This document shows positions 46,722-58,693 of a DNA stretch of 64,000 nucleotides, one piece after another. Origin of the DNA: Piper betle (Eukaryota > Streptophyta > Magnoliopsida > Piperales > Piperaceae); NCBI GenBank assembly GCA_033002965.1, contig JAURVB010007663.1, positions 1-64,000 on the forward strand. The letters are read 5' to 3'. The notes beneath the pieces are model-generated. The model ran no database searches. It saw nothing but the letters and a program-made list of their open reading frames with translations, and was not told the DNA's origin. Within the stretch, counting starts at the first letter, position 1; each line of letters opens with the position of its first letter. Position numbers and translations under genes: made by a program.

Positions 46722-49565
46722 ACCTCTCCTCTTATAAAATTTCCGTCCCCAAAATTTCTCACATTAATTACGATGGCAGGACTCAACTGAAGATGCCACT
46801 AAGCTGGCAAAACTAAAGCTATTGAGCTATGACCTAGAGGATAGCTCTCCCTCAAAAGTTGGTGCATACAACCCAAACGGACCAACATGAAGCTGAAAAT
46901 TTGAACACTGACGAAACTCGCTATCTCCTTACTAATCTGGCTAGACAAGACTACATATGCTGAAATCATCTGGCTAGATTGAGCCTAGGGTTACTGCCAA
47001 CTATGGGAACTGAAATGCAATGACCTTGGCAGGAAAAACCTAGGTTTACCCCTAAAGGGCCTATTGGGTAGTCAAGCAAACTTTAGAGTACTATAAAGTA
47101 CTAGTCTAAACTACATAAGGAAAAACTATATCGGTGTTAGATGTGCTGCTAGCATCTACCCATGTCTCCCTGATCCTCATCAATATGACAAGTCGACTGT
47201 GTGTACCTTTAGGTCCTACAGCTATACTAGGGTATTTTGCAAGTCCTATTAGCATATAGTAGACACTGGTACAAGGTAAGGGTGCAAGCTAATGGCTGTT
47301 GAAAGTCTAGGTCAAACACTCTAGTGTCTCTGTTGGAGGAAGTAGACCTCTTACTAGGTCCTAGCTAACTTAGTATCAAGTTAAGTATCTCACTCTGTTC
47401 CATAATAGAACAAGGATAGCTACTATGACTTATAGCTCTCGTAATTATTTATATAACCACTAACTATTGTTGAAGGGAAACCTCTATGATGGAATGACTG
47501 CGAGAACACATATATATGCACAACATGTCTCAAGGAGTATGAAACCATACTCTTCATGGAACTGTGGGGTCTGCATCTAGTTTGTGGCATGCACACGAGT
47601 CAATGTCTGCTCATCTCCACAATCTGTATAAACCAGTGGTAGGACTAGTATATTGGGAAGAGTTAGCATGAAAATACTCGGGCGAAAGCTTGGCTCTATC
47701 TGACATCTCTGGTCACATGAAAAGAGATCGGATCTCTCATGTGTCTAGTCAAACTACTCTTAGATTCTAACTAGGAGGTGTTACATCTTTACATGGTCTA
47801 ACGTAAGGTGTGCTAGGAGAGTACACTGAGCTAAGAAAATTCTGCTAGGTATGTATGTCACTCTATCTGTGGTGATGCAAAGGTAATCGTGCAAGTAATA
47901 AGGGTAATGAAAACTCTATATAGGATACCGGGTGGCTCAAAAATATGGTATGGACATGCCTCTAAGATCATCATCATTAAACTCCACTACAGGTGGCCAG
48001 CCTGTGGAACAGTCAATCAATAATAAGTCTAAAAGATGAATCGTAAGGGATTTTAGTTCAATTAGCTAATAATAGGCATCTATTTTTCAATACCGTACTA
48101 GTCATGCACTTTTAAGTAAGCGGGTTTCAAATGACCTATGGAACTGTTATCTTCCCTCGAGCCTATGGGGACTCATATTGAGGATTGACATGTGTTTGTT
48201 CTTCAGTGGTGTATACCCTACCATCCCGTACCAATTTGTAGGACTAATCTTGACTTATATGACTACTATCGACGTGGTAGACTCCAAACAAAGCTATCAG
48301 TCAAGATGCACATACATTGGTGTCCCGCTATTTGGTCAGTGTGGTCTTGTCTAATTGGATCCCTGTTCGGGTCACTCCCAAGCTGGGGTGAAGTCGTTGC
48401 ATCAAGACTGATCTACCATCAGCTATTTGCACTGTAAGACCTAAACAATACCTCGAAGGTACTTCCTATACTTGAAGCAAATGGTCAATCATATGTCTAA
48501 AGGTAAGGACCTAATCTTGCTAGCGAAGCACAAGGAAATCACTTTCTCTCTAAAGATCACTCCCTCACTAAAGCCTCCATCTATGACAAAATTCTAATAT
48601 GAGTCGAATACTTCTCTCTGGCTAGCCAAACTCTGTATAGGGTTATACTACCCGTCTGATCATCTACTAATCATTTGATTTGTATGCACTGGCTATAGGC
48701 CTCCAGATGCACCATCATGGTGATTGAGCAATATAATCATTATGATCATCACTTCTGGAGGTCATACTGTCATGTTCCCTGACTCTCTCCATGTGCATCC
48801 ATCTAAAGACTACCACTAATATTGTCTGATGATACTATCTTACCATACACATTTGACCTAAGGATGTCAAGTCAAGGCAATAGTGTGCAAGATGATTGGT
48901 GAAGTCAATCATTTGTCATCACATCACCCCAATGCTCCTAACTCTCATCTATCCTCCAAGTACTCTAGAGGCTCCACTAGCATAGCTATTGCCTCTATCT
49001 ACAAAGATCTATCTGATGAACCTGGCCAAGGCACTTAGTGGTCTATGCTCATGTGTCACGTAACTCTGTTAGTGTCTCCCTACTTCAAACTCCCTGCATG
49101 TGTCATCTCTAATAACTCTATCTCACAATGTACACCATGTCCAAAGGAAGGACTAATGTGGTGACATGAAAATGGATGGAGAAGTGTTATAATGTCCATG
49201 GTGGTCAAGGTAATCTTGGTCACAATCCGACTCAACCTTAGCTAACTAAACATGTGGGCACTCTAAAGTCGTCCAAATCTCTAGTCTAGCAAAAGGGATT
49301 GATAAGTCTCTAAGCTTATCATGACATACATGTGAGATCCAGTCTATCATCTACTGAAATCATGATCTTATATCCATCTCATAATTTCTCTATAACTGCT
49401 AATACCGAAACATATACTGCTAAGGTCTAACTGAGTAAAAATTTAAAATCCAAAGAAGAGACCAAAGGAAATACATGTCATCTTGGTTAACGACAGCTCC
49501 ACACATTTGGCTTAAAACAAAAGTCTCTCATCTCAATCGACCAAGACATGGCTCATATACCAAAC
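46722..49565 (-). mobile_element. Internal region of the family D element, no coding capacity
   Basis: 2.84 kb between polypurine tract and primer-binding site. On the minus strand the end near the 3' LTR has 'ttttggggacggaaatttt', the chromovirus-type sequence that follows pol. No frame over about 80 codons and no gag, protease, RT or integrase motif on either strand. It therefore depends on proteins from another element. Confidence 0.62.
49549..49562 (-). promoter_or_regulatory. Primer-binding site (initiator Met-tRNA type)
   Basis: Minus strand reads TGGTATATGAGCC three bases after the 5' LTR end at 49566. It is close to TGGTATCAGAGCC, the usual plant site complementary to the 3' end of initiator methionine tRNA. 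Sets the element's direction as minus. Confidence 0.75.
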
Positions 49566-50603
49566 TATAATACCCCGATTTTGGTTCACCTAAGGCCGAA
49601 TCAAAAATGTTATTATCAAGTCGAGTCATGTCTAAAGCTGTTAATCTATAAGACTCGATCAATAATATAAATCAAAATAACCCTCTTGGCATCTCGAGAA
49701 TGAAAGACATTACTAAATAAGCGTGAAAACTCGTCAAATATAGGTTGGTTGGGCTGGTATGGAATGACGGACTCAAACACGGACATGGGCAAGCAAACTA
49801 GTTGGCAGGTAGGTGAACATGACTCAACTAGAGGATGTGAATGTGGGTAGGCAGACACGAACGTGAGTAATTGAGCTCAACGAAGCAAGCAGTGCCCATC
49901 GTCAAAAAATGCCGACTACAGGAGCCCAAAGTAGCGGTGACAACCGATGAAGTCTGGCTGCTGGTTTCTTGGAAAATGGCAAAATCACCATTGGGTGTGA
50001 CAATGTCACCATCGGCGACTGCAGCCACGACGAGGGTTGGCATTGGTCTCAAAAGATCGGCCTCGACAAGAGGGAGCTGTCTGGGTGGTTGGCCTGAGTG
50101 GAGGTAGCTCGCTGGCGCCAAAAAATGCCCCAAAAGCAGCGATGGCGGTAGCTAACGACCAAGAAAATGGCCCTGCCAACAGCTACTGTGGCAACGCCGA
50201 TGTAGGTGATGAGCCTGGATCGATAGCTGGCACCATGGCGGTTATGATGGTACCAATCTGGTGGCTAAGGGCAGACCAGAGACTCGCCGGCAGTGGCCCA
50301 ATGCGGCAACGACACTAATAGTGATTCTCTAAAATAAGGGGAAATCACTGAAAAATAACTGGGTGAAAGCTAGGGCACACATGGACGGCTCTGATCTTAT
50401 CACGTGGGCCTAGTGGGGTCCACCTATGGTTATATATAATATATATATATATATATGGAAAATTCGGATCGAGATTGCTTAAAGTTGAAACGGACTCGAA
50501 GCCTAAAAATGGCTCTATAGGCAAAATCGAAGCAAGAAGGCTAAATGGGCCTCAAAACTCTGAATTCAATCAGGTAAAAATCTTCGACTCAAATCAAGTT
50601 AGG
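49566..50603 (-). mobile_element. 5' LTR of the family D element, truncated and internally deleted
   Basis: Shares the LTR end (GGGGTATTATA) and the next about 180 bp with 43457-43640, then jumps at about 49741 to sequence equivalent to 45425, lacking about 1.8 kb. The GC-rich block follows to about 50400. It stops at 50603, about 350 bp short of the true LTR start, where another element begins. Confidence 0.68.
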
Positions 50604-51036
50604 TATAACAACCCGGCCCAAAGTACAAACTAATGGGCTAAGACATTTCTTTAAAAATGGTTAACCAAATTAAAATTTTATAATCCATTCCTACTTAATA
50701 ATAAGATCTTACCCTAGTAGGTATTAGATGAGGACTAAGTTGAGGGATCTCACAATCTACCTACTTTAGAAAATTTCGTCCCCGAAATTCCTACACTTGG
50801 CCCATTGCTAACCCCAGCCCATGACCTTTTTTGGCCCTTGACCGACAACCTAGCCAATATCCTTAGTCTAGCCTTCGATCTAACATAAAACTAAGAATCT
50901 CTGATATCATTTATAACGACCCGACCCAAAGTGTAACATAATGAGCTAAGTCCTATCTTCAAAAGTGGTTAAGTAAGTTAAATATTTATAGTTTATTCTT
51001 ACTTATAAACAAGATTTTACCCCAATAAGTATTAAA
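50604..51036 (-). mobile_element. TRIM-like mini LTR element (about 430 bp)
   Basis: 3' LTR 50604-50754 (minus strand: TGTGAGATCCCTCAAC ... GGGTTGTTATA), internal 50755-50911, 5' LTR 50912 to about 51036, lacking its outermost about 25 bp. The internal part has, on the minus strand, a TGATATCAGAG primer site next to the 5' LTR and 'aatttcggggacgaaatt' plus 'aaagtaggtaga' before the 3' LTR. Thus it keeps only the signals for replication and no gene. The LTRs differ by many substitutions, so it is old. Confidence 0.72.
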
Positions 51037-51751
51037 TGTAGCGCGTTTGAGGTACTTACCATCGCCGTATTGGATGTTAGTGGAACTATTGGGGAAGAGG
51101 TGTGGGTTGCATGGGTCCTGCACATGGCTGAAACCATGGAGTTGTTTTGGAGTGGAAATGGCTTGGATGCCCTGTTCAAACCACCCGAGCAATTGATGCC
51201 GGTATAGAACCCAGTTAATTGTGGTTGTTGTTGAGATGACCAATGTTGACCTGTTGAAAGTGTTGTGCTTGTGACACATGGGAGATCATGTGCACGCCGA
51301 GATAGAACATCGGCATGGGAGTCATTGAAGTTGTGATGTCTTGTTGACTTCATATTTGGGTGGCTGTAACAGGGGGAGGAAGAACTGTATGTTGACTAGC
51401 CAGTGTGGAGACATGCTGATTGGCAGTGGAAGATGTTGTGCTAGCACTGTTTTGAAGGATCTGTCATACAAGTGTGTCTCAAGCGTGAGGTACCTCTTTT
51501 CATTCTTCTTCTTTTCTTCATGAAGGAGCCGCTTTTGCTCCTCAATCATCTGGAGGCACTTCAGGTTGAAAGGCTTGGCAAGCGGTGCACTACTTCAATC
51601 AACTTGCTCCTTCGTGTCTCGTTGTGAGAAGATGAAGCAACTTGCATGGGGGATGCAAAATCCTTGCCTCGGGCGGTTATTAACCTCATGAAAGGAGTCG
51701 TTGTTAACAAATAAGGATCATTTCAAGACACTACAACTTTTTGTTGCGGTT
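51037..51751 (-). mobile_element. 5' internal part of the Tat/Ogre-type element
   Basis: Follows the primer-binding site on the minus strand. Frames 51322-51549 (starting MIEEQKRLLHEEKKKNEKRY) and 51003-51353 (S/T/Q/H-rich) may be gag remnants by position, but I do not recognise a domain. The second frame runs over the junction with the TRIM-like LTR. Confidence 0.45.
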
Positions 51752-51769
51752 CCCCATTGGAGTCGCCAA
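51752..51769 (-). promoter_or_regulatory. Primer-binding site of Tat/Ogre type
   Basis: Minus strand TTGGCGACTCCAATGGGGA lies two bases inside the LTR end at 51772. Tat/Ogre lineage Gypsy elements of plants characteristically have TGGCGACTC...TGGGGA here. Confidence 0.75.
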
Positions 51770-51771
51770 TA

Positions 51772-52455
51772 TGTTCGTGCACGTTTTCACGTGTTTTAGG
51801 TAAAGGAATACTGAACTCTATGGGTTACGATGGAATTCCGCAAAGATAGTGGGTTCCCTACAGTGTGATTAGCTAGAGATAATTAAATGAGCCGACAACA
51901 GATAATCACAAGATTATTAGTTGGGAGATAATACTCCCAACAATCCACTATTTGTAAAGAGCAACAAAAAATGGTCCCTTTTCAAACTACAGAACTTGGA
52001 TCTTTTACGCAAACTCTTGCATAAAATTATAGAAGAAAGCATGATGATGGAATCCTCAAGGTCTTGTAGGGTTCAAACCTTCAAATCTCCAAGTTTGGAG
52101 TCCTTCAATTTTCCACCGAAATTTCCAACAAAGTTCTCAAGAGTCCCCCTCTTCAATAATTTTCATCCTATTTATAGATTTTTAAAAATAAGAGTTGCAT
52201 AGATTTTTCCACATTTTTCTCCTAAAATATCTCACTTGCTTGGTCTAGTTTGTCCACACAAATTCTGCTTAAATATCTCAATTATTCTTATATTGATGTT
52301 GCGGGCTTGAAAACGTGGGCTTGGAGCTCTCATAGAAATGGGCCTCAAAACATAAAGCTCTACTACACGGGCCTTGTTACATTAAAGTATAGCCAAGCCC
52401 GTGTAGGATGCAAGTGGTCCCTTTAGACATATAAAGCAGTCTCAATGCACATACA
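51772..52455 (-). mobile_element. 5' LTR of the Tat/Ogre-type Gypsy element
   Basis: Minus strand runs from TGTATGTGCATTGAG at 52455 to GCACGAACA at 51772; partner of 42414-43112. The two LTRs are visibly diverged. No target-site duplication found (GTGAG on one side, TGCTA on the other). Confidence 0.72.
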
Positions 52456-54842
52456 GTGAGCACGAGCCTTATAAATTTGTTTTTTATGTGTTCAATATAT
52501 TTGGAACGTAATTTTTATCAAACCTAGTGCATCACGCCGGTTATTTGACTAGTTTATCAATAAAAAGGGAACTCAAAACTATCCTATGATAAAAAGTAGG
52601 AGATTTAACTGATTAAAATAGAGCAAAATTAAAAAATAATAAATTAAATTATTATTTTCTATCTTCTAATTTAATTAAAATATATCTTTAAAATAAGAGT
52701 TAATTATATTCTATATTTAAAATATTAAATTATTATATAATTTATCGCCTTATTCAACGAGAGTTTATCAATGAAATTCAAATTTATTTGATGCTATCAG
52801 CCGAATAAAACAAAAGCAAGCGCGCGATAGTTACGAAAAGTGATGCTCACGCTCGCCAGCCTTTCTGCTATTTCCGTTGATTTTATGAATAAGTCATATA
52901 AGAACCTAATTGAGTCATTAATCATTATACTGAAACTGCATTGCTGACTTCTAGTAAAGAAAATTTGTTTATACATGTCCAGCTAAAATACCAGACCTAG
53001 AATATCAACAAAAAACATATTTATTAAATAAATCGGTTACGGTACTCCCCATGAATTCTGCAAGTTAATTGGTTATATATAAAACTCTTACATTGCACTT
53101 TTTTCTAATGCAACGTCTTATAACCGCAAACATTTTGGGTGAATGAAAATATTAAGCACAGTAGATCCAAAACTGCTAACCACATGCTAATAGACTTTGT
53201 TCTTTTGCATCAGGTCTACGAAGAGCCAAACGGCGTTTCAGATTTAGACAGCATACAAGAGAAACTCCCGACCCTCAAACCAAGAGGATAACCATGGAAT
53301 CAGATCATCAACAGAAAAAATCTCATAAGTTGAGGAACCTGTGCAATGACACACTTTGATAAAATGCCACTAATTTCTTGCATGAATTATAAATGAATTG
53401 GCCAGGGCTAAAGAAACTTAAGGACAAAATGATATAAATGAATATCATCCTTAAAAGCCAATTCTACTACCAAGTCATGGACAGTTTGGATCGAGCCAAC
53501 ATAGAGGAGGAACCATGGATCCTAGAACCCAGAGGCTATCCATGGAGTCAGATCATCACCAGAAACGTTCTATAAATTTAAGCTCCTATGCAATGAATGA
53601 CCTCAATCGAGTAGTGACTCCAATATGAGCAAATACTTAATCAGTCAAATTTGTTGTGGTTCTAATCAAACTAAAGTAACTATTGGTGTAAAGAAAAACT
53701 AAAGTAACTATGAAATGAATTAGACAAGCTATCTATTTCAGCAAATTGTACAAACATGCCAAAGATATTTGATCAAATACAAAGAGAGCAAATTTTTCAT
53801 CAAAAGAACTGTGCAAATCACTTGATCACTCTCCTTAACAAAATTAGGAGAAATTACTTATAAATACCGTTTTAATTAATGTTTATAAAACAGTCAAAAA
53901 ATATAAATTTTCATTACTTGTATAAATGTGGTTCCATAGAGTAGAATATATATTGCACCATTTTGCACCTACATAGGATGTTTGAAATGGTTCTTTTATA
54001 ACAAAAACATGATACTAGATTTTTAGTTGAGATTTATCTTTTTAAATGAAATAAGTAATTCTTCATAGCCATAAAATTTTCAATTTTCGGTTAATTTCAC
54101 TAATTATTTAACTATTTTTTTATTCGATAAATTGTATTTTAACTAATTAAATTCAGGTCGGCCAGCTGGCTATTTAAAGCCGGCCAATTATTACCGCCCT
54201 ACCCACGCCAACACCGTCATTGTTGAGCCTGTCGACCAATATTGTTGTTTATAATTCTACCCCTGTGCTTTTTGAAGCCCTATATTGACACTGTTTTGTA
54301 TGAATCCTTAGCTTTTGTATTGAAATATTAAAAAAATCATCCAAGATTTGTAATGTGGTGCTCATTAAGGAAAGATAACGGAGATAAGGTATAATTAATA
54401 TATTGGAGATATTTAGAAATTTTTTGATGCATGTATTATAATTATTGTAAATAATCGTAGAAGATAAAAAACTCAAATGCAACAATCATTATAAGAAATA
54501 ATGATAAAGAATAAAGATACTCTAACACAATAGTAATTATTATGAATAATTATTAAAGTTCTCAGATTCAAAGGTTCGGGTGATAAGGAACATGAGAGGG
54601 CGTTATTAATTATGAACATCGAGTCAAATGCTAGGAGAAATTAAAGACACTATAATTTTTACATAGTTCTACATCAGTCTCAATGTGACAAATGGGGAGT
54701 CAATCCACGATGAGATTTTCACTCGTAATCCACTAATTTTCTTTCTTTTTACACTTTACAATGTTTAGTAGGTTTTTGCCATTTTAATTATTTTTAACTC
54801 TAAATATAGCTAGGCAGCTTCAAATCTGGTCTTTCCAATGTT
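52456..54842. other. AT-rich intergenic DNA with an orphan exon candidate
   Basis: At 53214, after a good acceptor (TTCTTTTGCATCAG), 25 codons are open to a TAA at 53291: YEEPNGVSDLDSIQEKLPTL then KPRG. A related stretch without this frame lies at about 53510-53610 ('ccatggagtcagatcatcacc' against 'ccatggaatcagatcatcaac' at 53292). I do not recognise the protein and see no upstream exon. The rest holds nothing identifiable. Confidence 0.3.
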
Positions 54843-55064
54843 CCGATGATTCAATAGACTCCAACGTTTCGTCTAGAATGCGGAAAAAATGGTGGGATAC
54901 CTAGTTTCACACAAATGGGAGCATGCAAAGGTAAGGAAATAAAACGGGTCTTTGGGATGGACCGATGATTCAATAGGCTTTTACGTTGCGTCCACAATGC
55001 AGAAAATTGGTGGGAAGCCGAGCTTCACACAGATTGGAGAACGCAAAGGTAAGGAAATAAATTC
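54843..55064. repeat. 119-bp tandem duplication
   Basis: Two units beginning CCGATGATTCAATAG at 54843 and 54962; both end 'gcaaaggtaaggaaataaa'. Moderately diverged. Confidence 0.85.
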
Positions 55065-56490
55065 CAAAGTGAATATCCGTGTTCAACCACACTGAACCGG
55101 GCTCGATTTACAAATGAGCTGGGCCGGGTTGAGTCTCCGGGAGGGTCTCTCGACCAGGCCATGGGCAGGCGAATGAGTGCAGATTCTGCCAACTCCAAAT
55201 GGGTAGGGAAACTCAGTCAACAATCGGGTAGGTGGATCCAGCTACCGGGTCTCAGACCTGTTTATATTTACCTTAATATTTTATAATTTTAACATTTTAT
55301 TGGGAAAATCCATTTCTCTTATTATTTTATAGTTTTACTCTTTCTTTTGAGAAAAAAAGCATTAATTCTTAACCAAATTAATGCTAATAATCAAGTAAAA
55401 AAGATTTTTAATTGAATTGGATTGTACATGATGGATCTTTAAAATTTACTAACAATAAATAAAAACTTATTTAAGTAGATATACAGAAATAGAAGATGTT
55501 TAATTTATGCGAAATTTTACACTTAATTAAATTAGATATCTATTTTTTTTATTAAAGACAAATATATTTTTAACTGTGTTAATTTTCTAGTTTTAAATTA
55601 AATTTAAAAGTTGAATTTAATAAAATAGTTTTATAATAAACACTTATTGGGAGCACACATCTAATTAAAATATATTATAAACTAGCATGACAACCCACAC
55701 ATTACACAAATTTCATATTTAATATATTTTAACTTTATTTAATTAATTTGACAGAATTAAAATTTTTTAAAATTAGTGATACTCATGACAAAAATATTGA
55801 TTTTTTATTAATCAATAATTTATTTGTTGGGATGTGTTAAGAGTATGACTTAAATTAAATCATGGAAATTTAATTGCAATAATTTTTTTTCGTTATAACT
55901 CATTTGATAGTAATGGATAAATTATTTGTCAAAAAAATTCAAGCAAACATATGTAACCCAGTTAAAAGATTAAATAATTATAGTATTAACTTCCCCACAA
56001 AATTAAATTTAAGTTATCAATTTAGAAAATATAGTATTATCTTAATGTGTTATATTTAAAATAAAAAGGAAATTCATAATTATAATTAAATTAAAAATCT
56101 TATAAATCTAATCTCAATTTCAATAATAAATTACCGTGAATAGAGACAATTTATAGTCATAGTTAAATTATGAATCTTATAGATCTAATTTTAAGTATTT
56201 ATAACAATCTCACGGTCATGATAATTTTTCTCTAGATTTTTTTAAATTTAAGAAAAATATTTAAAAATCATGGACTCGTCACCGAGAAAAAGACCGCTTT
56301 CTTTATAATATAAAATAGATCGATAAATAGATAAAAAGAACACCTATTAATTAATTAGTAAATGGATAGACAGACGGTAAATAATTAATAATCCGCAACG
56401 TAATAAGAAACAAAAATCAAGAGTTGACAGCCCCTAATGTTATATAATGTTAAGCGGAGCAAATACTAAACAAAATAAATAAATAAAAAT
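55065..56490. other. AT-rich intergenic DNA
   Basis: After a short GC-rich stretch (55080-55260) the sequence is very A/T rich with no frame or repeat that I recognise. Confidence 0.5.
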
Positions 56491-57424
56491 TAATAAAGCC
56501 GATGCTTCCTCATCCATGCCCCTTGGCCATGGCCTCCACAGCCTCCACCAGTTAACATCTCCGCCTCACCTCCTCCGGCCGTCCATTCTAAGTCTCCTTG
56601 ACAAGTATCGCCTCTCACATATCATCCGCCTGTCCACGCGATACCTAAGACGAAGAAGGTGCTGTCTTTCCATCGAGAGCCCGGCGAGTGCCCGGCCAGC
56701 CTTCTGACGGGACCTTCATAGATGGCAAGCTTTACTCCTCCCCTCTGCCACCGTTTCCCATGTCGGCGGTAAATCGCCGACTCAGCGGCGACATTCGAAA
56801 TTATGTCGATGTTGCTAACCATGCTTTCATCAAAATCATCAAATAGTTTCTTATAGTTGGTTATAATTCTTTTGTGTTTTGTTTGTGTGTGCTTGTTCAT
56901 TTGGTATGTTTGAGGTACCTCGTTGATGTTTGTCTATATTGAATTTTTGTGGATGTTTATATTTTACTGGTAATAATGTGGGTGTATATGTTTAGTTAGT
57001 TATTTGTGAAGATTGGCGTGGGTTCAAACCAGTTATGGTTGAATCAGTTGATTTGGTGATATTCTCAGTGTCCAATTCTGAGGTTAAATTGGTTGCATCA
57101 ATCTGATCCATTGTTTTTAATCATTGTGATTCAGGGGCTGATTCTGCTTTATGCAACTGTGACATTTAAGTTGGAAAAAATCAGCGTATAAGGTGAAACA
57201 ACTTTTCAGAGGCTTCTCCTATTCCCACTCACACTCCCGCTCCCATTGACCTCTCTAGAAGCGTCCATTCTAGTGGCATGATTACATTTTTTTTTCCTTT
57301 TGCAATGAATCTACCCATTCATCTTGCTTGGTTCTTTTTTGCATTGTTTAACCTGTGGTTATGAGAAGAGTGCTATTTCTTTTCTTGCTTTTGCATTTTT
57401 TGTAATTTACCTTTCTTCTCGCAG
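56491..57424 (+). promoter_or_regulatory. Probable 5' UTR and 5' UTR intron of the THA8-like gene
   Basis: A CT-rich leader with several ATGs (56510-56700) is followed by T-rich intron-like sequence. A strong acceptor, TTACCTTTCTTCTCGCAG, lies at 57407-57424, 122 bp before the CDS start. The donor cannot be fixed by eye. Frame 56516-56707 shows no domain. Confidence 0.45.
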
Positions 57425-57546
57425 TGATGAACCACATTTTTTCGCGAGCCGAATTAATTCATTTGCTTCCAAATAAGTTCTTTTGCAAGCACTTTTGCCG
57501 GACCCTGTAGAAGCTTTCGGAAGACCATCTAGATAATAGCTGCTTT

Positions 57547-57867
57547 ATGGCAATTAGAGAATTCACTAGACTAAAGCTTCTGCATGTGTTACCAAGCATC
57601 AAGCAATCCATGCTTGTAAGACCACAAAATGATGGGTTGGGTTTTAGACAGTTGCATGATGGAAGACCTAGAGGCCCCCTCTGGAAGGGCAAAAAACTTA
57701 TTGGGAAAGAAGCGCTGTTTGCGATTTTGGGTTTGAAAAGGTTCAAAGATAGTGAAGAAATGCTTGACAAATTTGTAAAATCTCATGTTTTTCGGTTGTT
57801 AAAAATGGACATGGTTGCAGTATTGACTGAGTTGGAAAGACAGGAGGAAGTGGGTTTGGCTGTCAAG
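57547..57867 (+). CDS. THA8-like pentatricopeptide repeat protein, exon 1
   Basis: Codons 1-107 of a 236-residue protein completed by the exon at 58304. The ATG at 57547 is the first in frame after a stop at 57502-57520. The first 40 residues (MAIREFTRLKLLHVLP...) are basic and poor in acids, consistent with an organelle presequence. Then comes the conserved core: RPRGPLWKGKKLIGKEALFA, ILGLKRFKDSEEMLDKFVKS, HVFRLLKMDMVAVLTELERQ and EEVGLAVK. The exon ends on a codon boundary at AAG/GTAGGT (57867/57868). The family comprises short PPR proteins related to THYLAKOID ASSEMBLY 8, which binds RNA and promotes splicing of group II introns in organelles; the particular target of this paralogue is unknown. 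Closest in memory are the Arabidopsis THA8-like proteins (At1g62350/At3g46870 type). Confidence 0.9.
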
Positions 57868-58303
57868 GTAGGTTATTTTTATAGAAAATTTTATATAAAT
57901 GCTTCATAACTAGATATAATACATTTATATACTTCTTTGTCATCTTCTCTTGGGCACTAAAAAATATTGACCACAAGTTATTAATTGTGAGTTGATTATA
58001 GATGTTCTTTTTTATGGAGCCGATCCTGTACTGTTTTGTGAAGGCTAATTAGCTTCTTTTTTGGTTTAACTAATTTTTCTCTTACAAAACTATTTGAACA
58101 GATTTTCATGTTTTTAAAATAAGGTTTTCAGCTGGTCTTGTTGAATTTAGATTGATATTTAATCACCATAGTTGGTTTATGGACATATATATATCATTAT
58201 AATCTGTCCTTGCATAGTTTTTTAGTTATCATATTTATGTAATATCTGTTCATATAAATACGAATGTTATCGAATTGTTCTAATCGTTGCTTTTGTGCGT
58301 TAG
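57868..58303 (+). other. Intron of the THA8-like gene
   Basis: GT...AG intron of 436 bp, phase 0: donor GTAGGTTA, acceptor TTTTGTGCGTTAG. T-rich throughout; no element inserted. Confidence 0.88.
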
Positions 58304-58693
58304 GTGTTTAAAGTCATACAAAAGGAGAACTGGTACAAGCCTGATGTTTATTTGTACAAAGATTTGATAATTGCTTTGTCAAGATGTAAAAGGATGGAAG
58401 AGGCTATGCAAGTGTGGGAGAGTATGAGAAAAGATGATTTATTTCCTGATTCTCAAACATATGCGGAAGTTATCAGAGGGTTTTTGAAGTATGGTTCACC
58501 TGCTGATGCCATGAATATTTATGAAGATATGAAGAATTCCCCAGATCCTCCTGAAGAATTGCCTTTTAGGATTCTGTTGAAGGGCCTTCTCCCCCATCCA
58601 CTTTTAAGAAATAAAGTGAAGCAAGACTTTGAGGAGATGTTTCCTGATCGGCATGTGTATGACCCTCCAGAAGAGATATTTAACGTGCATTGA
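58304..58693 (+). CDS. THA8-like pentatricopeptide repeat protein, exon 2
   Basis: Codons 108-236, beginning VFKVIQKENWYKPDVYLYKD in frame with exon 1 and ending at TGA (58691-58693). It holds the PPR helical repeats: NWYKPDVYLYKDLIIALSRC, KRMEEAMQVWESMRKDDLFP, DSQTYAEVIRGFLKYGSPAD and AMNIYEDMKNSPDPPEELPF, then the family-specific tail RILLKGLLPHPLLRNKVKQD and DPPEEIF. Unlike long PPR proteins there are only about four repeats, as is normal for THA8-type proteins. No frameshift or internal stop across both exons, so the gene looks functional. It is translated here as valine at the first codon; the GTG is not a start. Confidence 0.92.
   Translation: MFKVIQKENWYKPDVYLYKDLIIALSRCKRMEEAMQVWESMRKDDLFPDSQTYAEVIRGFLKYGSPADAMNIYEDMKNSPDPPEELPFRILLKGLLPHPLLRNKVKQDFEEMFPDRHVYDPPEEIFNVH

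Noticed and set aside
57868..57909. Reading exon 1 of the THA8-like gene on through the intron (to 57909)
   Set aside because: Homology stops exactly at the GTAGGT donor and resumes in frame at 58304.
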